Both the position numbers and the translations under genes were made by a program. The notes beneath the pieces were generated by a model that was not told where the DNA came from, did no database searches, and saw nothing but the letters and a program-made list of their open reading frames with translations. Below, piece by piece: positions 17,747 through 25,975 of a stretch of 64,000 nt of DNA. Location: assembly GCA_004293365.1 (NCBI GenBank), contig RDYN01000045.1, positions 62,001 through 126,000 of the forward strand. Direction: 5' to 3'. This DNA is from Oscillatoriales cyanobacterium. Its GTDB lineage: Bacteria; Cyanobacteriota; Cyanobacteriia; Cyanobacteriales; Microcoleaceae. Positions within the stretch are counted from its first letter, which is position 1. Each line of letters opens with the position of its first letter.

Positions 17747-19039
17747 ATGACAGCACAAGAGGCGATCGCCCTAATCGACATTTTGTTACAATCCGCAAAC
17801 AAAAAGCAAAAACTCAATGACATTCAATCCCTCGTCTTTCTGGAAACTTGGGAAGGACATTCTTATCAAGAGATAGCCGATCGCTTACTGTACGAACACG
17901 ATTATATTAAACAAGTCGGTTCGCATTTGTGGCGAACTCTCTCTAAAATTATTGGTGAAAAAGTCTCAAAACAAAATCTTCAAGCTGTCTTGCGCCGCTA
18001 CCAGCACAGCAGCGCACCAGATAACTGCATCCAAGATTGGGGAGAAGCGATCGATATTTCCCACTTTTACAACCGCCAACAGGAACTGGAAACTTTAGAA
18101 ACTTGGATTAGCAGCAATTCTACCCGCGCGATCGGTATTTTTGGAATTGGCGGTATCGGCAAAACTTCTCTGTCTGTCAAACTCGCCCAGCAAATTCAAT
18201 CTCAATTTGAATTCGCGATCTGGCGCAGTTTGCAGCAAGCACCAACCTTAGATGTAATTCTCAGCAATATTTTACCAATTTTAACTAATTCAGCCACCAA
18301 AAATAACTCTATTCACGCTCTCATAGAACAGTTGCGGCAAAAACGCTGTTTGTTAATTTTTGACAATCTGGAGTCGATTTTGCAAGGGGGAAATCGCGGC
18401 GGACAATATCAACAAGGTTATGAAGATTACGGACTGTTATTTGGGCGCATGGCTGACGAACCACACCAAAGTTGTCTGATTTTAACAGGACGAGAACAAC
18501 CGGGCGGGTTTGCTGTGCGATCGGGCGAAAATTTGCCGGTGCGATCGCTCAAACTCTGCGGCCTTTCACCGCCTGTATGCCAGCAAATCCTGGCGGCTAA
18601 AGGATTAAAGGCAACACTACTACAAAGTAGAGATATTGTCAACTACTTTGGCGGTAATCCGCTGGCGATCAAAATTGCAGCCACCACGATTAAAAATATT
18701 TTTGGCGGTGATATTCAGGCATTTTTAGCGCAAGGAAATACTGTTTTTAGCGATTTGTGGGATTTGCTCGATCGCCAGTTCGATCGCCTGTCTCCCCTGC
18801 AACAACAAATCATGTACTGGTTGGCTATTCATCAAGAAGCAGCGACTCCTGAGAAGTTAAAAGCTGAAATTTTGCCCAAAGTTTCTGGACGCGAACTGAT
18901 GGAAGCGTTAGAGGCGCTGGCCGGGCGATCGCTTATCGAAAATCGGCGATCGCTCAATCAGGGTGCATCAACAAGTTTAACGTTACAGCCTGCGATCGTT
19001 GAGTATATCATAGAACGCTTGATTCAAACCGGAATCTAA
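17747..19039 (+). CDS. Short NB-ARC (STAND) ATPase with vMAP-type N-terminal domain
   Basis: 430 residues. Residues about 1-90 match the helix-turn-helix vMAP-type start common in cyanobacterial signalling ATPases (FLETWEGHSYQEIADRL). The NB-ARC core follows: P-loop GIFGIGGIGKTSL, Walker B-like CLLIFDNLE, LILTGRE, and FGGNPLAIKI. The protein stops after the winged-helix part (AIVEYIIERLIQTGI) with no WD40, TPR or other C-terminal sensor or effector repeats, unlike most relatives. Divergent from the lysozyme gene. It may serve as a switch for a partner in trans, or be a shortened copy. Confidence 0.85.
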   Translation: MTAQEAIALIDILLQSANKKQKLNDIQSLVFLETWEGHSYQEIADRLLYEHDYIKQVGSHLWRTLSKIIGEKVSKQNLQAVLRRYQHSSAPDNCIQDWGEAIDISHFYNRQQELETLETWISSNSTRAIGIFGIGGIGKTSLSVKLAQQIQSQFEFAIWRSLQQAPTLDVILSNILPILTNSATKNNSIHALIEQLRQKRCLLIFDNLESILQGGNRGGQYQQGYEDYGLLFGRMADEPHQSCLILTGREQPGGFAVRSGENLPVRSLKLCGLSPPVCQQILAAKGLKATLLQSRDIVNYFGGNPLAIKIAATTIKNIFGGDIQAFLAQGNTVFSDLWDLLDRQFDRLSPLQQQIMYWLAIHQEAATPEKLKAEILPKVSGRELMEALEALAGRSLIENRRSLNQGASTSLTLQPAIVEYIIERLIQTGI

Positions 19040-19044
19040 AACTA

Positions 19045-19560
19045 TTAATAAATTCCTGGAATTAGTTTTTTTACTCGCTGGCGGTATTCTGAATAGTCGG
19101 GATATTTTTGGGTTAACCAGGTTTCTTCGCGATTGGCTTTGATGTCAAAAAATATCAATAAAACTGCGGTGGCTATTAAGTGCGATAAGCTGAATTGAAA
19201 AATTGTCCAGGCGAGGGCTGCAAAGATTCCGCCGCTATACAGAGGATGCCGCACTATTCCATAAACTCCTGTTTGGACTAATTCTCCGCCTGCTTTGGGA
19301 TAGGGTAAAGGTGTGAGGTTTTTCCCTAAATTTATTAGTCCTTTGACTATCAAAATTAATCCGCTTAAGCTGAGGATACTTGCGATAGTCCAGCTAAAAT
19401 AAAGTAGTTGAGTTGATTCGATTTTGAATCCTGGAAGTTGATAAACTGGCAAGATTGTAAATGCTGCAAACAATCCTACTTGCAGCAATACTAAATATTC
19501 GCCGTGGCTGTTGTTACGCAAGCCTTCGCGGGTGAAACCCCAGTCAGTTAATAGTTTCAT
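19045..19560 (-). CDS. Isoprenylcysteine methyltransferase-like integral membrane protein
   Basis: 171 residues with four or five membrane helices. The C-terminal GVYGIVRHPLYSG and REETWLTQKYPDYSEYRQRV are the ICMT/phospholipid-methyltransferase signature, so a SAM-dependent methyl transfer at the membrane is likely; the acceptor is unknown. ATG at 19560 is used; a longer frame runs into the flanking intergenic repeat. The end is convergent with the NB-ARC gene. Confidence 0.85.
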   Translation of the reverse strand: MKLLTDWGFTREGLRNNSHGEYLVLLQVGLFAAFTILPVYQLPGFKIESTQLLYFSWTIASILSLSGLILIVKGLINLGKNLTPLPYPKAGGELVQTGVYGIVRHPLYSGGIFAALAWTIFQFSLSHLIATAVLLIFFDIKANREETWLTQKYPDYSEYRQRVKKLIPGIY

Positions 19561-19744
19561 AGTAATTGGTAATGAGTTTGTAGTAGGGTGCGCACTGCGC
19601 ACCTTACGCGTAGTAATTGGGCGCATCTGGTACTGGTAATGAGTTTGTAGTAGGGTGCGCAGTGCGCATCTGGTACTGGTAATGAGTTTGTAGTAGGGTG
19701 CGCACTGCGCACCTTACGCGTAGTAATTGGGCGCATCTGGTACA
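19561..19744. repeat. Three tandem copies of the GTGCGCACTGCGCACC repeat
   Basis: Units begin GGTAATGAGTTTGTAGTAGG at 19568, 19635 and 19678. The first and third are 67 bp and near identical; the middle one is shorter (43 bp). Each carries the GTGCGCACTGCGCACC palindrome or a variant, also found at 31977, 40110, 44208, 50880 and 51009. Confidence 0.85.
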
Positions 19745-19770
19745 TTATTTGTGGTTGCGCGATTGCGTTT

Positions 19771-19927
19771 AAAGAGCGCCCAAGCGCAACTACGTACCTT
19801 GGAAAGAGCGCTCAAGCGCAACTACGTACCTTGGAAAGAGCGCCCAAGCGCAACTACGTACCTTGGAAAAGCGCCCAAGCGCAACTACGTACCTTGGAAA
19901 GAGCGCCCAAGCGCAACTACGTACCTA
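19771..19927. repeat. Five-copy 32-bp tandem array
   Basis: Units of about 32 bp (GGAAAGAGCGCCCAAGCGCA then ACTACGTACCTT) repeat five times between the methyltransferase and aldo/keto reductase genes. There is no unique spacer between units, so it is not a CRISPR. The unit resembles the core of the element at 57735-57843. Confidence 0.9.
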
Positions 19928-19935
19928 TTAGAAAT

Positions 19936-20895
19936 TTAGTCTCGCCAGGGACGTGTCATTAATTCTAATTGGTTGACTTCATCTTGGCTTAAAGTCCAGC
20001 CTAGGGCGCCTGCATTTTCTTCGGCTTGTTTTGCGGTTTTGGCGCCGGGAATTGGGATGACTCCGTTTTGGGCTATCAACCAGTTTAGGGCAACTTGGGC
20101 GGGGGTACGATCGCGCTTTCTGCCCATTTTCCGCAAGGTAGACATGACTAATTCGATTTTTTCGATGCCGGCTTTGCTGAAGCGGGAGTCCATTTTGCGG
20201 GCTCCTGTAGGTTGTTCTTGGGCGGTATATTTGCCCGTGAGCAATCCTTGGGCTAAGGGGCTGTATGCTAAAATTGTTACTCCCAATTCCGAGGCTGCAC
20301 GTACAATTCCTTGTTTTTCTACTTGCCGCGACAGCAAGGAGTAGCGGACTTGATTTGTTGCTAGGGGAACTCCTCTTGCTGCTAGTATTTTGTGGGCTTC
20401 GCGCATCTGTTCTGCTGAATAGTTGCTGACTCCTACTGCTTGGATTCTGCCTTGTTTGACTTCATCTGCTAAGGCGTTCATCAAGGTTTCTTGACTCAGT
20501 AAAAAAGTGAATGGCCAGTGCACTTGGTAGAGGGCTATTTGTTCTACTTGCAAGCGTTTTAAGCTGGCACTTAAGGCTTCGGAAACTGATTTTCCGGTAA
20601 TCCGCCAAGGTACGGGGCCGAATTTGGTGGCTATTTGCACGGGTTGGCTGGTTTTTTTGATAAACTGTCCCAGCAATTCTTCTGACAAGCCGTTACCGTA
20701 GACTTCGGCTGTGTCGAAAAAGTTGACTCCGGCGTCTAGGGATGTTTTGAATGCTGCTTCTACTTCGGCGGCGCCGTAGTTGCTGCCGTAGTTCCAAAAT
20801 AGTTTGTCGCCCCACGCCCAAGTTCCGACGCACAGGGGAATGACGGCTGGGCCATTTTGTCCTAAGGTAATGGTTGTCACGGTTGGTAAATCCAC
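19936..20895 (-). CDS. Aldo/keto reductase
   Basis: 319 residues, TIM-barrel NADPH oxidoreductase. Catalytic tetrad elements are visible: FFDTAEVYGNG (Asp and Tyr), IATKFG (Lys) and ALYQVHWP (His). The C-terminal PIPGAKTAKQAEENAGAL is the usual cofactor-binding segment. Substrate unknown. Full length for the family. The gene is divergent from the PucC-type transporter. Confidence 0.92.
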   Translation of the reverse strand: MDLPTVTTITLGQNGPAVIPLCVGTWAWGDKLFWNYGSNYGAAEVEAAFKTSLDAGVNFFDTAEVYGNGLSEELLGQFIKKTSQPVQIATKFGPVPWRITGKSVSEALSASLKRLQVEQIALYQVHWPFTFLLSQETLMNALADEVKQGRIQAVGVSNYSAEQMREAHKILAARGVPLATNQVRYSLLSRQVEKQGIVRAASELGVTILAYSPLAQGLLTGKYTAQEQPTGARKMDSRFSKAGIEKIELVMSTLRKMGRKRDRTPAQVALNWLIAQNGVIPIPGAKTAKQAEENAGALGWTLSQDEVNQLELMTRPWRD

Positions 20896-21043
20896 AATTC
20901 TTTATTGTCTATTATTTTTATATAAATAATCGCGATCCTCTTCGAGGGCTTCGCTAACGAGCTTCTAGCCGGAGGAATAATGGTGGCCCGTTGCGATATC
21001 TCAGTTACGATGAATGAGTCGTGCTGTGTTTATTTGAATAGTT

Positions 21044-22477
21044 ATGCCGATCGACCGTTTGCCAGATTCTACACTAACAGATTCCGCGACTGCTGCTATC
21101 AAAAGAGTCAACCTGCTGACTATGTTCCGCCTGGGCTTGTTTCAGATGGGGCTGGGCATGATGTCGATTTTGACCCTGGGAGTGCTCAATCGCGTGATGA
21201 TTAAGGAGTTGGCGATTCCGGCTACTGTGGTGGCGGGTACCCTGGCGATGCACCAGTTTGTGGCGCCGGCGAGGGTGTGGTTCGGGCAAATGTCTGATGC
21301 TAAGCCTTTGTTCGGGCATCACCGCACGGGTTACGTGTGGCTGGGAGGGCTGTTGTTTGTAATTTCGGCTTTTTTGGCGGTGCAGGTGATGTGGCGCTTG
21401 GGCGCTAGTTTGGAGGCTGTGGGGTGGACGACTCCGACTTACGGCTGGGTGGGTTTGCTGGGTTTGGTTTTTGCAGTTTACGGTATCGCGATTTGTTCGA
21501 GTTCGACTCCTTTTGCTGCTTTGTTGGTGGATGTTTCGGATGAGGAAGATCGATCGAAGTTGGTAGGTGTTGTGTGGTCGATGCTGATGGTTGGTATTAT
21601 TATCGGGGCGATTGTCAGCAGCGGTTTGCTGAAGCAGATTGATGGGGATGTACCGCGGGAAGTATTGCAGGCTTCGATTAACGGTTTGTTTGTGAAGGTG
21701 CCGGCGGTGGTTTTGCTGTTGGTGGGGATTGCAACTTTTGGGGTTGAAAAAAAGTATTCGCGGTACAAATCGCGATCGATCGCAGTTAATCGAGAAGATA
21801 AAATTACTTTGGGAAGCGCGCTGCGGATTTTGACTGCTAGTCGCCAAACCGGTTTGTTTTTTACTTTCCTGCTGGTGATGACAATTTGTTTGTTTATGCA
21901 GGATGCAGTTTTGGAACCCTACGGCGGGGAAATTTTTAAGATGCCGATTTCGGAAAGTACGCAGTTGAATGCTATTTACGGTACTGGTGTGCTCATCGGT
22001 TTGAGCGCAACTGGTTTTTTAATTGTGCCGCGAATTGGCAAGCAAAATACGATTAGATTGGGTTGTTTGTCAGTGGCTGCTTGTTTTGGCTTGATTATTT
22101 TATCGGGATTTACTGGTAATCCCATTGTGTTTAAGTCGGCTTTAATGTGTTTCGGGTTAGCTTCGGGAATTACGACGACGGGCGCGCTGAGTTTGATGTT
22201 GGATTTGACTGCTGCGGAAACTGCGGGGACTTTTATTGGCGCTTGGGGTTTGTCCCAAGCGATGGCGCGGGGTTTTGCTACGGTTAGTGGCGGTGCTATT
22301 TTGGATTTTGGCAGGACTTTGTTTGGGGTACCGATGTTGGCTTACGGGTTAGTTTTTGCAGTGCCGGCGGCGGGTATGATTTTCGCTGTGTATCTGTTGA
22401 GTCGGGTAGATGTTGCCGAGTTTCAGGATAATGCTAAAAGTGCGATCGCAACTATCCTTGAAAACGAACTAGACTAA
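21044..22477 (+). CDS. PucC/LhaA (BCD) family MFS protein
   Basis: 477 residues with about twelve membrane helices. The opening NLLTMFRLGLFQMGLGMMS and WFGQMSDAKPLFGHHRTGYV are typical of the PucC/LhaA family, linked in phototrophs to (bacterio)chlorophyll handling or light-harvesting assembly. Cyanobacteria often carry one or more paralogues. No bacteriochlorophyll genes are nearby, so the precise job is open. ATG at 21044 precedes the first helix by about 25 residues. Confidence 0.9.
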   Translation: MPIDRLPDSTLTDSATAAIKRVNLLTMFRLGLFQMGLGMMSILTLGVLNRVMIKELAIPATVVAGTLAMHQFVAPARVWFGQMSDAKPLFGHHRTGYVWLGGLLFVISAFLAVQVMWRLGASLEAVGWTTPTYGWVGLLGLVFAVYGIAICSSSTPFAALLVDVSDEEDRSKLVGVVWSMLMVGIIIGAIVSSGLLKQIDGDVPREVLQASINGLFVKVPAVVLLLVGIATFGVEKKYSRYKSRSIAVNREDKITLGSALRILTASRQTGLFFTFLLVMTICLFMQDAVLEPYGGEIFKMPISESTQLNAIYGTGVLIGLSATGFLIVPRIGKQNTIRLGCLSVAACFGLIILSGFTGNPIVFKSALMCFGLASGITTTGALSLMLDLTAAETAGTFIGAWGLSQAMARGFATVSGGAILDFGRTLFGVPMLAYGLVFAVPAAGMIFAVYLLSRVDVAEFQDNAKSAIATILENELD

Positions 22478-22482
22478 GGTTG

Positions 22483-22675
22483 GTAGTGAGGACTTCAGTC
22501 CGCAGGTTGGTAGTGAGGACTTCAGTCCGCAGGTTGGTAGTGAGGACTTCAGTCCGCAGGTTCGTAGTGAGGACTTCAGTCCGCATTATCTCGGAAAAAA
22601 ACTCACGTTCGTAGTGAGGACTTCAGTCCGCATGATATCGTGGAGAAAGGACTAAAGTCCTTACTACGAACAAAA
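22483..22675. repeat. Tandem GTAGTGAGGACTTCAGTCC repeats
   Basis: Three head-to-tail copies of a unit of about 33 bp (GTTGGTAGTGAGGACTTCAG then TCCGCAG), two further copies with short spacers, and a final complementary arm (GGACTAAAGTCCTTACTACG). It lies between the PucC-type and inositol monophosphatase genes and ends a few bases before the latter's ATG. Confidence 0.9.
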
Positions 22676-22680
22676 TACAA

Positions 22681-23514
22681 ATGCAAGATTTTTGGAATGA
22701 TATTTTAAGTTTTTCTCAGACTACTGTCAAGACAATCGGACAGCAGTTTTTGAAAGATTTCGGTTCTGCACAAGCGGATGAGAAAGATGATGGCAGTTTA
22801 GTAACGAAGTCTGACAATTGGGCGGATGCAGAGATTAGAAATGCGATCGCACTTGCATTTCCCAGTCACGGAATTTTGAGCGAGGAAGGAGAGCACGTTT
22901 TCCCCGATACCGAATGGTGTTGGGTTGTCGATCCTTTGGATGCTACGACTAATTTTGCTCGCGGAATTCCGATTTGGGGGATTTCCTTAGGTCTATTGTA
23001 TCGCGGAACTCCGGTTTTTGGCTGCGTGCATTTGCCACCTCTGAATCAAACTTTCCACGGTTTTTATGCAGATAATTTGGCAGGCGATAACGTATTGACA
23101 AATATGCCTCAAGGTGCGTTTTTGAACGATCGCCCGATTCGGCCGAGTGCTGATAAATTGAGCGGAAATCATATATTTAATTTGTGTTCCCGGAGTGTGG
23201 GAATTGGGGCTCATCTTCCGAGTAAAATTCGGATGTTGGGGATGGCTAGTTACAATTTTTTGATGGTGGCTTCGGGTGTGGCGATGGGAGGAGTAGAAGC
23301 GACTCCGAAAATTTGGGATATTGCCGGGAGTTGGGTAATTGTGAAGGCTGCGGGTGCGGTGTGGCTGCCGCTGGAATCTCAGGCGATTTTTCCGCTGGAA
23401 GTGGGGAAGAATTACGGGAGGGTTTCTTTTCCGACTTTGGTGATGAACCGGCAGGAGTTGGTGTCGGTGTTTTTGCCGTTTGTTGAAGCTTGGAAGAAGA
23501 AGAAAATGGGCTGA
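22681..23514 (+). CDS. Inositol monophosphatase family phosphatase
   Basis: 277 residues. Metal-site motifs are ILSEEGE and WVVDPLDATTNFARG (the DPLDxTTNF box with Ala), and the second motif WDIAGSWVIVKAAGAV near the end. The family includes inositol monophosphatase, 3'(2'),5'-bisphosphate and fructose-1,6-bisphosphatase-like members, so the substrate is uncertain. The start ATG directly follows the repeat array and shows no clear ribosome-binding site. Confidence 0.9.
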   Translation: MQDFWNDILSFSQTTVKTIGQQFLKDFGSAQADEKDDGSLVTKSDNWADAEIRNAIALAFPSHGILSEEGEHVFPDTEWCWVVDPLDATTNFARGIPIWGISLGLLYRGTPVFGCVHLPPLNQTFHGFYADNLAGDNVLTNMPQGAFLNDRPIRPSADKLSGNHIFNLCSRSVGIGAHLPSKIRMLGMASYNFLMVASGVAMGGVEATPKIWDIAGSWVIVKAAGAVWLPLESQAIFPLEVGKNYGRVSFPTLVMNRQELVSVFLPFVEAWKKKKMG

Positions 23515-23943
23515 TATTAATGCCGCCTCGAACCCCATAGGTTAGTAGTGAGGACTTTAGTCCGCAATTGGTTTGTAGTGAGGACTTTAGTCCGCAAGAA
23601 AGAAGGACTGAAGTCCTGACTACGAACCTATTACGAACCTATTACGAACCTATTACGAACCTATTTTATCGTAGTGGAGCGATCGCACAAATTGTACAAT
23701 TATTAAATAAAACTGCATGGCAGGTGTGACGGAGGAGTCTCCCACGCCTGCCATACTGTTTGTAACAAGTATAACCGACCGATGACCGATGGTTAAATTA
23801 TGCTTGCTCTGGTCTATGTATGCCAATGTGCGATCGGGTGGTTTTCTTTTAGGTCGATCGGGTGATGCGGTACTGGTACAATTAGTGGTATAGTTTTTAC
23901 CCGCTATTATCTCTATCAAATAAAATTTCAGTAGGCGATCGGG
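23515..23943. other. Intergenic repeats and a hairpin
   Basis: 429 bp. 23540-23665 carries GTAGTGAGGACTTTAGTCCG copies, a complementary arm and a short ACGAACCTATT tandem. 23717-23754 is a strong hairpin (ATGGCAGGTGTG with complement CACGCCTGCCAT, one mismatch). The remainder shows no gene. Confidence 0.7.
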
Positions 23944-24513
23944 CTAATCAGCATAGCACAATTCTCGCATCCGAGCTGCTGACAGCGGCAGTCCCAATTC
24001 TATCAGCGTTGCCAAATACTCATCCGGCGTTTTTGGCGGATTCTTGAGCCTGATTCTTTGTTTTTCTGCTGCTTTACATACACCTTGCCAGTTTAAGTTG
24101 AGCAAGCGCATAATAAATTCATCTGGATGCAGCGGCTGAATGTTATATTGTGCAAGATTATCAGCAGGAAAATCTCTGAGATTGAAAGTAACGATAAAAT
24201 CCGCGCGAGAATGAATTGCTGCTGCTAGAACATGGCGATCGCCCGGATCGGGAAGTTCCAACTCTGGTATAATTGGCTCATACCCTTGCACCAAGCAATT
24301 TTCAACATTTTCATTCATCAAGTTTTTGGTTCTTGCAAGCTGTTCTGGCGCGATATCCGAACGGTTGAGAATTACATTTCTCGTCCACTCGCTGTGAATT
24401 TCTTCTGTCCAACGGGCATCAACTATTTTGCTAGCTGCTAACTGGACGAAGAAGTCCCGCAGCGGTGCAGAATATAAAATGTTAGCATCATACACAGCAG
24501 TGAAAATAGCCAT
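23944..24513 (-). CDS. PIN-domain protein, probable toxin
   Basis: 189 residues. PIN nuclease fold: Asp9 in AVYDANILYS, a central acidic residue in TEEIHSEW, and DPGDRHVLAAAIHSRAD with FIVTFNLRDFP, giving the acidic metal cluster. Such VapC-like proteins cut RNA and are held by a partner. The start ATG overlaps the stop TGA of the upstream HTH gene, so translation is coupled, as in type II toxin-antitoxin operons. It is longer than typical VapC (about 130 residues). Confidence 0.85.
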   Translation of the reverse strand: MAIFTAVYDANILYSAPLRDFFVQLAASKIVDARWTEEIHSEWTRNVILNRSDIAPEQLARTKNLMNENVENCLVQGYEPIIPELELPDPGDRHVLAAAIHSRADFIVTFNLRDFPADNLAQYNIQPLHPDEFIMRLLNLNWQGVCKAAEKQRIRLKNPPKTPDEYLATLIELGLPLSAARMRELCYAD

Positions 24514-24983
24514 CAATCGTACAAACCTAGTGCTTCTGATTCAGCTACAAGCTCATCCATCCCTTTCATACTTTTTTCGTAACTCTGCTTTTTATATTTC
24601 ATGACATCTTCGTAACGTATCCGACGGCAGCTTTGTACCATTTTGTAAGGAATTTTGCCATCATCTAGTAACTGCCACACATACTCGCGGGACACATTCA
24701 GCAAACCCTCAACCTGCCAGATATCGAGTTCTTTAGTAATGGGAGTCAGCTTGACAGTATTGCCGCTACTTGTCTGTTGCAAAATCGCTAACAGCAGCGG
24801 CAACGCTGCGGCAGGTATCTCAATTGTCTTTCCCTCTTTTTCGTTTAAGATCAATTTGAGGGATTCGTCAGACGGATGATTTTCTAAGTGCGATGCTAAA
24901 GCGCGGCTGCTGGTTTTGGCAACCGCTGCTTCTGCGGCTGTCGGTAAAACAGGTGCTGAATTTGGATCTCCGGTGAATGTCAT
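24513..24983 (-). CDS. HTH DNA-binding protein, probable antitoxin
   Basis: 156 residues. The C-terminal half has an excisionase/MerR-like helix-turn-helix (WQVEGLLNVSREYVWQLLDD with GKIPYKMVQSCRRI). The N-terminal part is helical and Ala-rich. Its overlap with the PIN gene suggests an antitoxin that also represses the operon. ATG at 24983 is chosen; a TTG at 25016 would add 11 residues. Confidence 0.78.
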   Translation of the reverse strand: MTFTGDPNSAPVLPTAAEAAVAKTSSRALASHLENHPSDESLKLILNEKEGKTIEIPAAALPLLLAILQQTSSGNTVKLTPITKELDIWQVEGLLNVSREYVWQLLDDGKIPYKMVQSCRRIRYEDVMKYKKQSYEKSMKGMDELVAESEALGLYD

Positions 24984-25073
24984 GTTAATTTGGGGGTGAG
25001 GATAACAGGCAATCAATTATGATTGTAGCAATTTGAGAATGCGATCGCCAAAATCGAGCAAGGAGGTTAACCT

Positions 25074-25655
25074 GTGGCATACAGCGATTTTACAACTTTA
25101 GCGAAAGTTATAGAATCTTTTAATTTAACCGTAGAAGAACCTTTAGATTTGTTTGGTGATATCCCGGAGGTACAGCCAAGTTCCTATTTGCAAACTACTT
25201 TAACTGAAAACCTGTCTTTAGCTACGGCAATTAATACCGAAAAGGCTCGCGCTGAGTTAATTATTGCTCCAATATTATTGGAAGTCAGGCGGCAATTTAA
25301 TTTTCAAGTTGGTTTTTTCTCTGGTTCAGAATTCAATGTAGATGTAGAAGCAGGTTTGAACGGGTATTGCGATTATATTCTCACTGCATCAAAGGATTCC
25401 TATGAAATTCGCGCCCCCGTAATTACTCTCACAGAGGCTAAGAATGAAAGTATTAAATCCGGTTTGGGCCAGTGTATTGCAGAAATGGTAGCTGCCCAAT
25501 TATTTAATCAGCGCAGCGGAGAGCAAATTGAAAGCATTTATGGGGCTGTGACTGCGGGTACTGATTGGAAGTTTCTTAAATTGAGTGACCGCACAATTTT
25601 CATTGACAAGCGAGACTTTTTTGTTAATGAAATTAGTCGGATATTGGGCATTTAA
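25074..25655 (+). CDS. Putative PD-(D/E)XK nuclease-like protein
   Basis: 193 residues, GTG start with a strong AAGGAGG site ten bases upstream. The core GLNGYCDYIL ... VITLTEAKNES has the D...ExK spacing of PD-(D/E)XK nucleases, and a Gln/Glu-rich helix follows (GQCIAEMVAAQLFNQ). No specific family recognised. Divergent from the toxin-antitoxin pair, which may make it part of a defence-like patch. Confidence 0.6.
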   Translation: MAYSDFTTLAKVIESFNLTVEEPLDLFGDIPEVQPSSYLQTTLTENLSLATAINTEKARAELIIAPILLEVRRQFNFQVGFFSGSEFNVDVEAGLNGYCDYILTASKDSYEIRAPVITLTEAKNESIKSGLGQCIAEMVAAQLFNQRSGEQIESIYGAVTAGTDWKFLKLSDRTIFIDKRDFFVNEISRILGI

Positions 25656-25975
25656 ACAATGCCCTTTCAAGGCTTTTATTCTATGGATCGCACTTGATGC
25701 AGCCAGCCACATAATAAATACCATAATTGGGACACAACAATGTGGTGTCCCTACTGCAAAATGAATTTATCGCCTCGTGCGATTAATTTCGACAGCACAA
25801 TATATCGGAAATGAACCAGATGAGTTGTTCGATTTGTGAGGAGCGGAAATACAGTTAGAGATACGCAAAGATAGAAAACATCAAAAACCCTTAAAAAACT
25901 CTATTTTTCGGATCGGAGGTAAAATCGGATATAGAAAAATGGAATACATCGGGGGCGTCGCAATATCGAGAGGGC
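25656..25975. other. Intergenic region with repeat and upstream region of pentapeptide gene
   Basis: 320 bp. Contains direct repeat copy 1 (25729-25799) with a GGGACAC/GTGTCCC hairpin. The segment 25860-25970 is AT-rich and probably holds the promoter of the next gene. No extra gene seen. Confidence 0.5.
25729..25799. repeat. Direct repeat copy 1, matching the 3' end of the FMN reductase gene
   Basis: 71 bp aligned without gaps to 28204-28274 (about 85 percent identity by eye). The left half is a GGGACACAACAATGTGGTGT hairpin; the right half matches the last codons and stop region of the FMN reductase gene. The two copies bracket the pentapeptide gene. Confidence 0.8.

Noticed and set aside
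19771-19927. Tandem array considered as CRISPR
   Set aside because: Units are contiguous with no unique spacers and no cas genes are near.
21074-21847. Long antisense frame opposite the PucC-type gene
   Set aside because: High Gln/His/Arg content typical of antisense frames; plus-strand protein is a clear family member.
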